In this document: one piece after another, positions 7,435-16,129 of the stretch
Layout: each line of letters starts with the position of its first letter
How positions within the stretch are numbered: the first letter of the stretch is position 1
Origin: Actinomycetes bacterium
GTDB lineage: Bacteria; Actinomycetota; Acidimicrobiia; Acidimicrobiales; Palsa-688
DNA length: 64,000 nt
Assembly: GCA_021787365.1 (NCBI GenBank)
Contig: JAJYMB010000135.1
Span: 43,630 to 107,629, forward strand
Direction: 5' to 3'
Made by a program: the position numbers and the translations under genes
Notes under the pieces: model-generated
What the model saw: only the letters and a program-made list of their open reading frames with translations
Databases searched by the model: none
Told to the model about the DNA's origin: nothing

Positions 7435-10400
7435 CTACCGCTCTTTTCTGGCGTCAGCAGCGTAACGGCCGGCGGGACGGGTCGCCATTTCCTCGTAAGT
7501 CGCCCAGTGCCGGTCCACCGCCTCTTGTGCGAGCGCGGCCAGCCGTTCGGCTTCGGCGGGGTCGGTCCGGGAGAGCACCGAGTAGCGCAGCTCCCGGCCC
7601 GCATAGTCGGCCACTTTGATACGCGGCCGCGGCGAGTCGAGGAGGAACGGGTTGTCCCCCGCAGAACGCAAGACGGGGTCGTAGCGCAGAAGGGGCCAGT
7701 ACCCGCTTGCCACCGCCCGGTACTGCTGGTCGAGCCCATTGCGCAAGATCACGCCGTCTTTTTCGATCCCGTGCGCGATGCAGTGGCTGTATGCGATTAT
7801 GAGCGACGGCCCGTCATAGGCTTCGGCCTCTCGGAAGGCCCGCAGCGTCTGCTCGGGGTCCGCCCCCATAGCCACCCTGGCCACATACACGTTCCCATAG
7901 GCGATCGCCTGCAGAGCGAGGTCCTTTTTCTCAACCGTCTTGCCTGCGGAGGCAAACTTGGCCACCGCCCCGAGCGGGGTCGCCTTCGAAGCCTGGCCCC
8001 CGGTATTGGAGTAGACCTCGGTGTCGAGCACGAGCACGTTTACGTCGCGCCCGCTCGCCAGCACGTGGTCGAGGCCGCCCGAGCCTATGTCGTAGGCCCA
8101 GCCGTCCCCCCCGATTATCCACACGCTCCGGCGGAGCAGGTGGTCGAGCACGCTGTCGAGGTCGGCCGCACCCGGACCGCCGTCGAGGCCCCGGAGCCGC
8201 CAGCGAAGCTCGCCGAGGCGCTCCCGCTGGGCCACGAGCTCGGACTCCGAGCGCTGCGGCGCCTCCAATATGGCCTCCACGAGCTCGCCGCCTAGGGGGT
8301 CTTTCAGTTCCAAGAGGCGCTGCCGGGCGAGCTCGGAGTGCTGGTCGGCAGCCAGGCGGAGCCCCAAGCCGAACTCGGCGTTGTCCTCGAACAGCGAGTT
8401 CGACCACGCCGGCCCTCGCCCGTCGGAGTTGGCCGTCCAAGGCGTCGTCGGCAGGTTGCCGCCATAGATGGACGAGCACCCCGTGGCGTTGGCAATGACC
8501 GCCCTGTCCCCGAAGAGCTGCGAGACGAGCTTCACGTACGGGGTCTCGCCACAGCCGGCGCATGCACCTGAGAACTCGAAGAGCGGTTCTAGGAACTGGG
8601 CCCCCCTTACGGTCCCGAAGTCGACCCTCGGCCGTTCGGCCACAGGCAGCGACTCGAAGAAGGTAATGTTCTCCCTTTCTGTCGGGAGGAGCGGTTCCCG
8701 CCACGAGAGGTTGACGGCCTTGCGCCCCCGGTCGGCCGGCGAGCTCACCGGGCACGCCTCCACGCAGAGCCCGCACCCGGTGCAGTCCTCGAGGTACACC
8801 TGCAACGTGTAGGAACTACGGGGCAGCCCCCGGGCGTTGAGCGGGGCGGACCGGAACCCGGCCGGCGCCCCCTCCAGTTCCGAGCTCTCGTAGTACTTCG
8901 AGCGGATCACGCTGTGGGGGCAGACAAAGCTGCAGTTGCCGCACTGGATGCAGAGTTCGGGGTCCCACTCGGCGACCAGGTCGGAGATGTTGCGCTTCTC
9001 GTACGCGGCCGTCCCGACTGGCCAAGTGCCGTCGGAGGGCAGCGCGCTCACGGGGATCTCATCGCCCCGGCCGGCCATCATGACGGCGGTGACCTTCTCC
9101 ACGAACTCCGGCGCGCCCACCGGCACGAGAGGAGCAAGTTCGATATGAGAGGTGGGCTTTTCGGGTACCTCAGCGCGCGCCAAGCCTTCGAGCGCCCAGT
9201 CTACAGCCGCCAAGTTGGCCGCGACGACCCTCTCGCCCCGCCGCCCGTAGGTCTTCTTCACCGCTTCTTTCACCTTCTCCATCGCCCTGCCCTCCTCGAG
9301 CACGCCCGAGATGGCGAAAAAACACGCCTGGAGCACCGTGTTTACCCGGTTGCCGAGCCCGACCTCGCGGGCAATGCGGCTGGCGTCGACCACGTAGAGC
9401 TGGATCTCCTTTTCCAGGATCTTCTCCTGGACAGGCCGGGCGAGGGCGTCCCAGACCTTTTCCGGCGGGTACTCGCAATTGAGGAGCAGGGTCGCCCCCG
9501 GCGCAGCACGTGCCAGCACCTCTTCGCGCCCGAGGAGGCCGAAGTGGTGACAGCCGACGAAGCCGGCCTGGCCCACGAGGTAAGGCGCCCTTATCGGCTC
9601 GGGGCCAAAACGCAGGTGGGAGATCGTGTAGCCCCCGGACTTCTTCGAATCGTAGACGAAATACCCCTGGGCGTAGAGCCCCTCGTCGCCCAGGATCTTG
9701 ATCGTGTTCTTGTTGGCGCCGACGGTGCCGTCAGAACCGAGGCCGAAAAACAGCGCCCGCAAAGTGCCCGGGGCCTCGATGTCGAGCGCCGCGTCGTAGT
9801 CGATGCTCGTGCCCGAAACGTCGTCGGTTATCCCCACCGTGAAACGCCGGCGGGGTTCGGGCCGGCCCAACTCGGCAAAGACCCCGGCGGCCATCCCAGG
9901 CGTGAACTCCTTGGAGGAGAGCCCGTAACGCCCACCCGTGACGAGAGGCATCACCTCCCGCTCGCCCCTGGTGTAGGCCTCTGCCAGCGCCCCGAGGACG
10001 TCCAAGAAGAGGGGCTCACCAAACGAACCGGGCTCCTTGGTCCGGTCGAGCACGGCTACACGCCGGACCGTCGGAGGCAGTGCAGCGAGCAGAGCGGCCC
10101 CGGGGAACGGGCGGTAAAGGCGCACCGTGACCATGCCGACGCGCTCGCCCGCCGCCGTCAGGTACCTGACGGTCTCGCGCAGGGTCTCCGCCCCCGAACC
10201 CATGGCCACCACCACGCGCTCGGCCTCGGGGTGCCCCTCGTAGCCCACCACGTGGTAGCGGCGCCCGGTACGCTCGGCGAGTCTCGCCATCGCCTCCTCG
10301 ACCAGGGCCGGGACCCGCTCGTAGTAGGGGTTGACCGTCTCGCGGGCCTGGAAGTACACGTCGGGGTTTTGCGACGTGCCGCGGATAAAGGGGTGCTCGG

Positions 10401-11019
10401 GGGACATCGCCCGGCGGCGGTGGGCGAGGACTAGTTCCGCGGGCACCAGCGCCCGCAGGTCGTCGTCGGAGAGCAGTTCGATCGTGTTGAGCTCGTGAGA
10501 GGTGCGGAACCCGTCGAAAAAGTGGACGAAGGGCACTCGGGCAGCCATCGTGGCAGCTTGGGCTACCGCCGCCATGTCGTGGGCCTCCTGCACCGAGGCG
10601 GAAGCGAGCATGGCGAAACCGGTCGCCCGTACGGCCATCACGTCCTGGTGGTCCCCGAAGATGGAAAGGGCCTGGGCAGCAAGGGCGCGGGCCGCTACGT
10701 GGATGGTGGCCGGCGTGAGCTCGCCGGCGATCTTGTACATGTTGGGGACCATGAGCAACAAACCCTGGGACGCGGTGAAAGTGGTCGACAGCGCCCCACC
10801 TTGGAGGGCGCCGTGCAGGGCCCCGGCTGCCCCGCCCTCGCTTTGCATCTCGACCACAGAGGGGACGCTCCCGAAAACGTTGCTCCGCCCCTTGGCCGAC
10901 CATTCGTCGGCCAGTTCGGCCATCGGCGAGGACGGGGTTATCGGGAATATGCAGCACAGTTCGTTCAGCCGGTAGGCGACCGAAGCGGTCGCCTCGTTGC
11001 CATCTACCGTCGCCCTCAT
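7435..11019 (-). CDS. nifJ: Pyruvate:ferredoxin (flavodoxin) oxidoreductase
   Basis: A 1194-residue single-chain enzyme that oxidises pyruvate to acetyl-CoA and CO2 while reducing ferredoxin or flavodoxin. The start MRATVDGNEATAS is the ATG at 11019, which overlaps the upstream stop as ATGA. Domain order is normal: pyruvate-binding domain I, gamma domain (GLGSDGTVGANKNTIKILG), an insert with two 4Fe-4S motifs (CIQCGNCSFVCP and CTGCGLCVEACP), then the thiamine-diphosphate domain (GDGWAYDIGSGGLDH; VLDTEVYSNTGGQ). The proximal cluster cysteine lies in ACAGCGETPY. Length matches the homodimeric NifJ family, and no frame disruption is seen. Its oxygen sensitivity fits the low-oxygen box upstream of the operon. 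Confidence 0.95.
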   Translation of the reverse strand: MRATVDGNEATASVAYRLNELCCIFPITPSSPMAELADEWSAKGRSNVFGSVPSVVEMQSEGGAAGALHGALQGGALSTTFTASQGLLLMVPNMYKIAGELTPATIHVAARALAAQALSIFGDHQDVMAVRATGFAMLASASVQEAHDMAAVAQAATMAARVPFVHFFDGFRTSHELNTIELLSDDDLRALVPAELVLAHRRRAMSPEHPFIRGTSQNPDVYFQARETVNPYYERVPALVEEAMARLAERTGRRYHVVGYEGHPEAERVVVAMGSGAETLRETVRYLTAAGERVGMVTVRLYRPFPGAALLAALPPTVRRVAVLDRTKEPGSFGEPLFLDVLGALAEAYTRGEREVMPLVTGGRYGLSSKEFTPGMAAGVFAELGRPEPRRRFTVGITDDVSGTSIDYDAALDIEAPGTLRALFFGLGSDGTVGANKNTIKILGDEGLYAQGYFVYDSKKSGGYTISHLRFGPEPIRAPYLVGQAGFVGCHHFGLLGREEVLARAAPGATLLLNCEYPPEKVWDALARPVQEKILEKEIQLYVVDASRIAREVGLGNRVNTVLQACFFAISGVLEEGRAMEKVKEAVKKTYGRRGERVVAANLAAVDWALEGLARAEVPEKPTSHIELAPLVPVGAPEFVEKVTAVMMAGRGDEIPVSALPSDGTWPVGTAAYEKRNISDLVAEWDPELCIQCGNCSFVCPHSVIRSKYYESSELEGAPAGFRSAPLNARGLPRSSYTLQVYLEDCTGCGLCVEACPVSSPADRGRKAVNLSWREPLLPTERENITFFESLPVAERPRVDFGTVRGAQFLEPLFEFSGACAGCGETPYVKLVSQLFGDRAVIANATGCSSIYGGNLPTTPWTANSDGRGPAWSNSLFEDNAEFGLGLRLAADQHSELARQRLLELKDPLGGELVEAILEAPQRSESELVAQRERLGELRWRLRGLDGGPGAADLDSVLDHLLRRSVWIIGGDGWAYDIGSGGLDHVLASGRDVNVLVLDTEVYSNTGGQASKATPLGAVAKFASAGKTVEKKDLALQAIAYGNVYVARVAMGADPEQTLRAFREAEAYDGPSLIIAYSHCIAHGIEKDGVILRNGLDQQYRAVASGYWPLLRYDPVLRSAGDNPFLLDSPRPRIKVADYAGRELRYSVLSRTDPAEAERLAALAQEAVDRHWATYEEMATRPAGRYAADARKER

Positions 11020-12677
11020 TTGCCTCTCCAAACCCCCGCTTGCTCGGGGACCATCTCTATGGCGTGCACCGGGCACTGCTCGAAGCAGATCGCGCAGCCG
11101 GTGCAGCGGTCATAATCGAACCGGTACCTGTTGCCCGGCCCGAGCTTTATGACCGCGTCCTCCGGGCAGGCCCCGTAGCAGCCGTCGCACTCGAAGCAGT
11201 TCCCGCAGGACAGGCAGCGCCCTGCCTCATAAGCGGCCTCCTTTTCGGACAGGCCGCCCACAACTTCGAAGAAGTCCGATAGCCGCTCCCCCGGCGGGCG
11301 CTCGGGCTGGGAGCGCCGGGAGAAATCGCCGAAATACCACAGGTGCAGGCCTTCGAAGCTCGCCTCGGGGTGCTTGGGCAGGACGCTGGCTGCCTCGTCC
11401 CGGAGCCACGCGTCGATGTTGCGAGCAGCCTTCTTGCCGTGGCCGACGCCGACGGTCACGGTGCGTTCTGCCGGCACCATGTCCCCGCCCGCGAAGACCC
11501 CAGGGCAGCCGGTCATCATGGTGGAAGACACGCTCACCGTCCCGTCCCGGGCAAACTCCACGCCGGGCACGGAACGCAAAAAGGCAGTGTCGGTGTCCTG
11601 GCCGAGCGCGAGGATCACGGTGTCCGCGGCCAGAGTCTCGAAACGTCCCGTCGGGCGGGGGAAACCGGTCTCGTCGAGCTCCATCACCTCGACGGTCATC
11701 TCGGGCCCCTCGAAGGCGGAGATCGTGCGGAGCCAGTTGATCCGCACTCCTTCGCGTTCGGCGTCGGCGGCTTCTTCCTCGTGGGCCGGCATCTGAGCGC
11801 GCGTCCGGCGGTAGACGATCGTCGTGTCCGAGGCCCCGAGACGGCGGGCCACGCGGGCCGCGTCCATCGCGGTGTTGCCCCCGCCGTAGACCGCCACCCG
11901 GCGGCCGACAACAGGGCGCTCGCCGCTCGCCACCTCCTTCAGGAAGCCGATCGCGTCGATGATCCGGGCAGTGTCGCCGGCAGGGATGTCGACCCGCCTG
12001 GAAAGGTGGGCCCCCACGGCCACGAAGACGGCGTCGAAGCCGCCTTCACGGCGCTCAGCCTCCAGATCCGCCACCTTGTGGGAGCTCGTCATGCGCACGC
12101 CGAGGGCGGCTATGCGGGCTATCTCGGCCTCGAGCACGTCGCGGGGCAGGCGGTAAGCGGGGATGCCGAAGCGCATCATCCCGCCCGGCTCGGGGCCGGC
12201 GTCGCGGATCTCCACGTCGTGGCCCCGCCGGGCCAGGTGGTAAGCAGCCGACAGGCCGCTCGGCCCGCACCCGACCACGAGCACCCGCTTGCCGCTCTTG
12301 GCCGGCGGGCGGGGGAACTCCCATTGCTTTTCGAGCGCCAGGTCACCGAGGAACCGCTCCACCGCGTGGATGGAGACCGCCTCGTCCAGGTCGGCCCGGT
12401 TGCACCTACCTTCGCAAGGGTGGTAACAGACCCGGCCGTGGACGGCCGGGAAAGGGTTGTCCGCGACCAGGGCCTTCCATGCATCTTCGTAGCGGCCCGC
12501 CTCGGTGTGATCGAGCCACGCCTGGACGTTTTCCCCCGCCGGGCAGGTCGCGTTGCAGGGAGGGAGCAGGTCCACGTAAACGGGCCGGCGAGACCGCACC
12601 GGGCCGGCCCGAGGCCGGCCGTGCAAGAGGTCCGGCAATGAAGCAATATCGCGCGCCAAGCTTGCCATCCCGGTCAT
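11016..12677 (-). CDS. GltD-like NAD(P)H oxidoreductase with C-terminal two-cluster ferredoxin domain
   Basis: A 553-residue FAD and Fe-S protein. The N-terminal cysteines (PPCNATCPAGENV; RVCYHPCEGRCNR) are those of the GltD/DPD family. FAD-binding (VVGCGPSGLSAAYHLARRG) and NADPH-binding (VYGGGNTAMDAARVARRLG) folds follow. The C-terminus carries CLSCGNCFECDGCYGACP and CTGCAICFEQCP, two 4Fe-4S sites. The chosen ATG (12677) lies 29 bases after a DosR-like box; a second ATG follows at 12668. Being first in an operon with nifJ, it most likely moves electrons between reduced ferredoxin and NADP rather than serving glutamate synthase, since a true gltBD pair is at 49-55 kb. Confidence 0.85.
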   Translation of the reverse strand: MTGMASLARDIASLPDLLHGRPRAGPVRSRRPVYVDLLPPCNATCPAGENVQAWLDHTEAGRYEDAWKALVADNPFPAVHGRVCYHPCEGRCNRADLDEAVSIHAVERFLGDLALEKQWEFPRPPAKSGKRVLVVGCGPSGLSAAYHLARRGHDVEIRDAGPEPGGMMRFGIPAYRLPRDVLEAEIARIAALGVRMTSSHKVADLEAERREGGFDAVFVAVGAHLSRRVDIPAGDTARIIDAIGFLKEVASGERPVVGRRVAVYGGGNTAMDAARVARRLGASDTTIVYRRTRAQMPAHEEEAADAEREGVRINWLRTISAFEGPEMTVEVMELDETGFPRPTGRFETLAADTVILALGQDTDTAFLRSVPGVEFARDGTVSVSSTMMTGCPGVFAGGDMVPAERTVTVGVGHGKKAARNIDAWLRDEAASVLPKHPEASFEGLHLWYFGDFSRRSQPERPPGERLSDFFEVVGGLSEKEAAYEAGRCLSCGNCFECDGCYGACPEDAVIKLGPGNRYRFDYDRCTGCAICFEQCPVHAIEMVPEQAGVWRGK

Positions 12678-12703
12678 CTTCGCGCTGCGCCGGCGCTTGC
12701 CGG

Positions 12704-12721
12704 TAGGGCCGCTGGTCCCTA
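12704..12721. promoter_or_regulatory. DosR/DevR-like box upstream of the NifJ operon
   Basis: TAGGGCCGCTGGTCCCTA, with TAGGG and CCCTA arms, ends 27 bases before the first gene of the NifJ operon. The core GGGCCGCTGGTCCC matches the reverse complement of the 19503 site at 11 of 14 positions. Its spacing would suit an activator touching RNA polymerase at the -35 region of a short-leader transcript. Confidence 0.42.
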
Positions 12722-12828
12722 ACCGCAACGGCCCTGGGCCCGGACCTGCCCCTTTGTGGCCCACTACGCGCCTGGTTTCCCCACGAGGGACCGTATGTCG
12801 CGCAGGATCTCCCTCGCAGGCGACGCTA

Positions 12829-13860
12829 CTAGCGCCGGCGGCTCGACTCCCTGATCTTCAGCTCCGCCTTGAACAGGTTGACCGATCTACCCGCCACCAC
12901 GCCATCCGCGCCCAGCACGAGCTCGGCGCCTTTGCGGCCGATCATTTCGAGAGGTTGGTGCACGCTCGTGAGCGGAGGCCATGCAATGCTCGCCAGTTCG
13001 GTGTCGTCAAAGCCCGTGAGCAGCACGTCGTCGGGCACCCGCAGCCCCTGGGAGCGAAGGACGTCCAAGACCCCGAGCGCGACCGAGTCGTTCGCACACA
13101 CGATCGCATCCGGCAGATCACCCTCGTCCACGATCTGCTTGGCCGCCACCCGGCCCCAGTCCAAAGAGAAGCTGCCCTGGTAAACGCGCTGGGCTGAGCG
13201 AGCGTCGACCCCTCTCACCGTGTGGCGGTAAGCCCGGAGCCGCTCGGCGGCTGTAGAGGCCCTCGATGTCGAGCTCACGTACGCGAACCGCTGGCAGCCC
13301 TGCGCGATCAAGTATTCGATAACCTCGCGCATGGCGCCTTCCTGGTCGACCCCCACATAAGCCACGTCCGAGACCGCCCGACGGTCTATCTGGACTAGCG
13401 GTACCCGGGCAGCGGCCAAGCGGAGAGCGGGCCGGCTGCTCAGCTGGTCGCACGGGCTGAAGAGGATCCCGTCAATGCGGTGGTCGAGGAGGCTCCGCAC
13501 CAGTTCGGCTTCCTCCCCCACATCGTCACCCGAGTCGCAGAGGAGAAGCTGGGCCCCATGGCGGCGCAACTCCTTCTCGACGGCCTGGATGACGACCGGG
13601 AAAAACGGGTTGGCAACGTTCGGCACCACCATCCCCACCGTCCCGGTCGAGCGCGTCCGGAGAGCCTGCGCCACCCTGTTCGCGCGGTAGTTGAGCCGTT
13701 GTGCCGCTGCGAGGGTTCTGGCGCGCAGGTCGGGATGGACCGGGCGCGTCCCGTGCAGGACGCGCGACACCGTCGCCGGTGAGACCCCGGCGGCCTCCGC
13801 CACCTGGCGGATCGTAGGGGGAGAGCTGATCTCTCTTCCACCTCCTCCAGTTGAATGCAC
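12829..13860 (-). CDS. LacI-family transcriptional regulator of the adjacent sugar transporter
   Basis: A 343-residue regulator. The N-terminal helix-turn-helix is clear (PTIRQVAEAAGVSPATVSRVL, then the hinge helix YRANRVAQALRTRSTGTVG). The rest is a periplasmic-binding-like sugar-sensing domain. The start is the GTG at 13860, because no ATG, GTG or TTG lies between it and the helix-turn-helix. A strong AGGAGGT occurs just inside the frame, so the true start may be a rare codon. It is divergent from a sugar ABC operon, and an inverted repeat between them is the likely operator. It probably represses that operon until an unknown sugar binds. Confidence 0.9.
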   Translation of the reverse strand: MHSTGGGGREISSPPTIRQVAEAAGVSPATVSRVLHGTRPVHPDLRARTLAAAQRLNYRANRVAQALRTRSTGTVGMVVPNVANPFFPVVIQAVEKELRRHGAQLLLCDSGDDVGEEAELVRSLLDHRIDGILFSPCDQLSSRPALRLAAARVPLVQIDRRAVSDVAYVGVDQEGAMREVIEYLIAQGCQRFAYVSSTSRASTAAERLRAYRHTVRGVDARSAQRVYQGSFSLDWGRVAAKQIVDEGDLPDAIVCANDSVALGVLDVLRSQGLRVPDDVLLTGFDDTELASIAWPPLTSVHQPLEMIGRKGAELVLGADGVVAGRSVNLFKAELKIRESSRRR

Positions 13861-13904
13861 CGCTGCCGGGCAACCGGGCCCCCTTGCACAGCCCCCTGCT
13901 CGCT

Positions 13905-13927
13905 GTTATCATAGCGTCCCGGATAAC
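13905..13927. promoter_or_regulatory. Candidate LacI-family operator
   Basis: GTTATC (13905-13910) and GATAAC (13922-13927) form an inverted repeat with an 11-base centre in the divergent promoter region between the LacI gene and the sugar-binding protein gene. It is the only obvious symmetric site there and is AT-richer than its surroundings. Confidence 0.45.
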
Positions 13928-14030
13928 GATTTCCAAGGGGAGGTCGTGCCCGCCGAAGTACAGACACTTCGCGGGACATCACCACGGGCTCTCGTCTTGT
14001 CGAGGTCCAGAGCGAAACAGGAGGCACCAA

Positions 14031-15071
14031 ATGAAAAGGCTAAGGAACACTGTAATGGCCGGGTTGCTCGCCGTCGGCACGCTCGGGGCAGCCAGCACAC
14101 CCGCTCAGGCGTCTGGCAAGGTCTACCGGGTGGACTTCATATTCACGGGCTTTGCCTACCCGTACTTTGCACCCATGTACCATGCCGTAAACCTGGCAGC
14201 CAAGCACTTCCCGGACCTAAGGATCAAGGAGATCAGCTGCAACAACTCGGGCCCCACCGAGACGAGCCAAGTGGACGAAGCCGTGGCCTCCGGGGTGCAG
14301 GGCATCATCTTGAACACGGTCGAGGAGTCAGTTACCGCTGCCGCCCAGAAGGCGACCGCCGCCGGGATCCCCGTCATCACCATCGACCGGGACGTAAGTA
14401 GCCCGTCGGCACGGGTCGCTTTCATAGGCGACAACGACTTCGTCCTCGGCGAGACCATGACCAAAAACGCCCTTGCGGACCTGTCGTCGCACAAAGTCCC
14501 CAAGCCTTGGCACGTCGTACTGCTCGAGGGCACACTCGGCTCCAGCACCGCGATCGGCCGCCTCGACGGTGCGCTCGCCGTCTTGAAGCCGTACGAAAAA
14601 AACGGTTCAGTGAAAGTGATCCTCAACACGTCGGCCAATTTCGCCACTAATACAGCTCAAAGCGTGATGTCAGCGGAACTGGCCAAGACAACCAACATCC
14701 AACTCGTCATAAGCGGTAACGACGCAATGGCGCTCGGCGTGGAGACGGCTATCAAAGACCACGGGATCGCCCCGGGAAAGATCCTCGTGACAGGAGCGGA
14801 TGCCCAGCCTCAGAGCCTGACTGCCATCAAACAAGGTTGGCAGCTCAATACTGTCACCCACTCCCCCTATCTGGAGGCGTTCTGGGCCGTAGAGGCCATG
14901 AACAATTACCTGCAGTACAAGATCAAGCCGCCGGCGAAGTTCAAGAACGGCAACATCCTCATCCCTATGAACTTGGTGACCAAGGCAAACGTCGGGAGCG
15001 TGGGTGCTTGGGGCACGCCCAAGGTCATACCGAAGCTCCCCTACGGTAAGTCGCAGACGTTCAATACCTGA
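14031..15071 (+). CDS. Sugar ABC transporter substrate-binding protein (RbsB family)
   Basis: A 346-residue exported binding protein. The start ATG at 14031 follows AGGAGG with seven bases of spacing. The signal peptide is clear: a basic start MKRLRN, a hydrophobic core, and a likely cut after TPAQA. The mature part is a type I two-lobe fold: VDFIFTGFAYPYFAPM, then VQGIILNTVEES, PVITIDRDV and LVISGNDAMALGVETA. These are ribose/galactose-binding protein features. It feeds the ATPase and permease genes downstream. A strong hairpin after the gene would favour excess binding protein over the membrane parts. The sugar is unknown. Confidence 0.92.
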   Translation: MKRLRNTVMAGLLAVGTLGAASTPAQASGKVYRVDFIFTGFAYPYFAPMYHAVNLAAKHFPDLRIKEISCNNSGPTETSQVDEAVASGVQGIILNTVEESVTAAAQKATAAGIPVITIDRDVSSPSARVAFIGDNDFVLGETMTKNALADLSSHKVPKPWHVVLLEGTLGSSTAIGRLDGALAVLKPYEKNGSVKVILNTSANFATNTAQSVMSAELAKTTNIQLVISGNDAMALGVETAIKDHGIAPGKILVTGADAQPQSLTAIKQGWQLNTVTHSPYLEAFWAVEAMNNYLQYKIKPPAKFKNGNILIPMNLVTKANVGSVGAWGTPKVIPKLPYGKSQTFNT

Positions 15072-15087
15072 CGGTTCGGCCAAGGAC

Positions 15088-15133
15088 GGCGAGGGGAGCC
15101 GCGCGGCCATGCTGGCCAGCGCGGCTCCCCGCC
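15088..15133 (+). terminator. Intercistronic hairpin after sugar-binding protein gene
   Basis: GGGGAGCCGCGC (15093-15104) pairs perfectly with GCGCGGCTCCCC (15119-15130). The 14-base loop can itself pair GGCC with GGCC, and GGC/GCC extends the base. It lies between the binding-protein and ATPase genes of one operon. It is better read as an mRNA-stability or attenuation hairpin than a full stop. Confidence 0.6.
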
Positions 15134-15163
15134 CTGTCGTGACGGGCGAGGACGAGTTGCGAC

Positions 15164-16129
15164 GTGCTAAAAATCCCAGACGAGAAGGCCCCGCTCCTCG
15201 AGGCACCGGACATGTCAGAAAACGTGCAAAACGACCAAGGCCGTAGCCTGTCGGGTAGAGCCGTACCGCTCGCAGCCGAGCTACCCGAGCCGGCGAGCGC
15301 TGGCTTGCCTGTCGTGACCGAAAAGAGCGTGCCCGCGTTGCTATCGCTGCGCGGCGTTTCCAAGCACTTCGGGCCGGTGACCGCTGTGGACAACGTGGAC
15401 CTGGACATCTACCCACAAGAAGTAATCGGGCTTATCGGGGACAACGGTGCGGGAAAGTCCACCCTGCTTTCACTGCTCACGGGCTACAACCGGGCAGACC
15501 AGGGTACCTTTTTGTACAAGGGCGCGCCCGTTTCGATAACATCGCCCCGCGAGTCCCGCAACAAGCTGCGCATCGAGATGATCTACCAGCAGCTCCAGCT
15601 GGCACGGGACCTGACCGTCTGGGAGAACCTCTTCCTCGGCGAGGAGTTGCGCTTGTGGGGCTTCGTCTCTGACCGCAGGGCCATGCGCAAGCGCGCGGCC
15701 GAAGTCCTGGAGAGGCTCCACAGCAAGATACGGCCAAATGACCTATTGGGGAGCCTGTCTGGTGGTGAGCAGCAGCTCGTGGCCATCGGGCGGGCCATAC
15801 TCTTCGACCGGGACGTCATACTCATGGACGAACCAACTGCAGCCATCTCGGCCGCCAAGGTGGAGGACCTCCTCCAGTTGGTACGGGACCTAAAGGCGCT
15901 GGGCAAGACCGTCATACTGGTCAGCCACCGCCTCGAGGACATCCTGGCGGTCGCCGACCGGGTCGCGGTACTGGTGCTCGGCAAGCTGCACTGTGTGGTG
16001 CCCAACCAGGGGCTTTCCATTGCCAGCCTCGTCCACCTCATGTTCGGGGGCAGCGCCGAGTCTATTTCCGACGAGCACCTGCTGGCGGCGGCGCGCTGGC
16101 AGGCGAGACACGAACAGGAAGGACACTAG
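15164..16129 (+). CDS. Sugar ABC transporter ATP-binding protein (single ABC domain)
   Basis: A 321-residue ATPase, or 305 residues if the ATG at 15212 is used; the GTG at 15164 is the longest start. The domain begins near residue 60 (LLSLRGVSKHFGPVTAVDNV). It has Walker A GDNGAGKSTLL, signature SLSGGEQQLVAIGRA, Walker B VILMDEPTAAIS and switch VSHRLED. It carries one ABC domain, unlike the double-domain RbsA, so two copies should pair. The N-terminal 55 residues look unstructured. Its stop abuts the permease start directly. Confidence 0.9.
   Translation: MLKIPDEKAPLLEAPDMSENVQNDQGRSLSGRAVPLAAELPEPASAGLPVVTEKSVPALLSLRGVSKHFGPVTAVDNVDLDIYPQEVIGLIGDNGAGKSTLLSLLTGYNRADQGTFLYKGAPVSITSPRESRNKLRIEMIYQQLQLARDLTVWENLFLGEELRLWGFVSDRRAMRKRAAEVLERLHSKIRPNDLLGSLSGGEQQLVAIGRAILFDRDVILMDEPTAAISAAKVEDLLQLVRDLKALGKTVILVSHRLEDILAVADRVAVLVLGKLHCVVPNQGLSIASLVHLMFGGSAESISDEHLLAAARWQARHEQEGH

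Noticed and set aside
12797..12811. GAGGGACCGTATGTC as a second box for the NifJ operon
   Set aside because: Only a single half-site; the right half does not match.
13843..13860. LacI gene starting at an ATC codon after AGGAGGT
   Set aside because: Spacing is good, but ATC starts are rare and the GTG at 13860 suffices. Kept only as a note in the gene entry.
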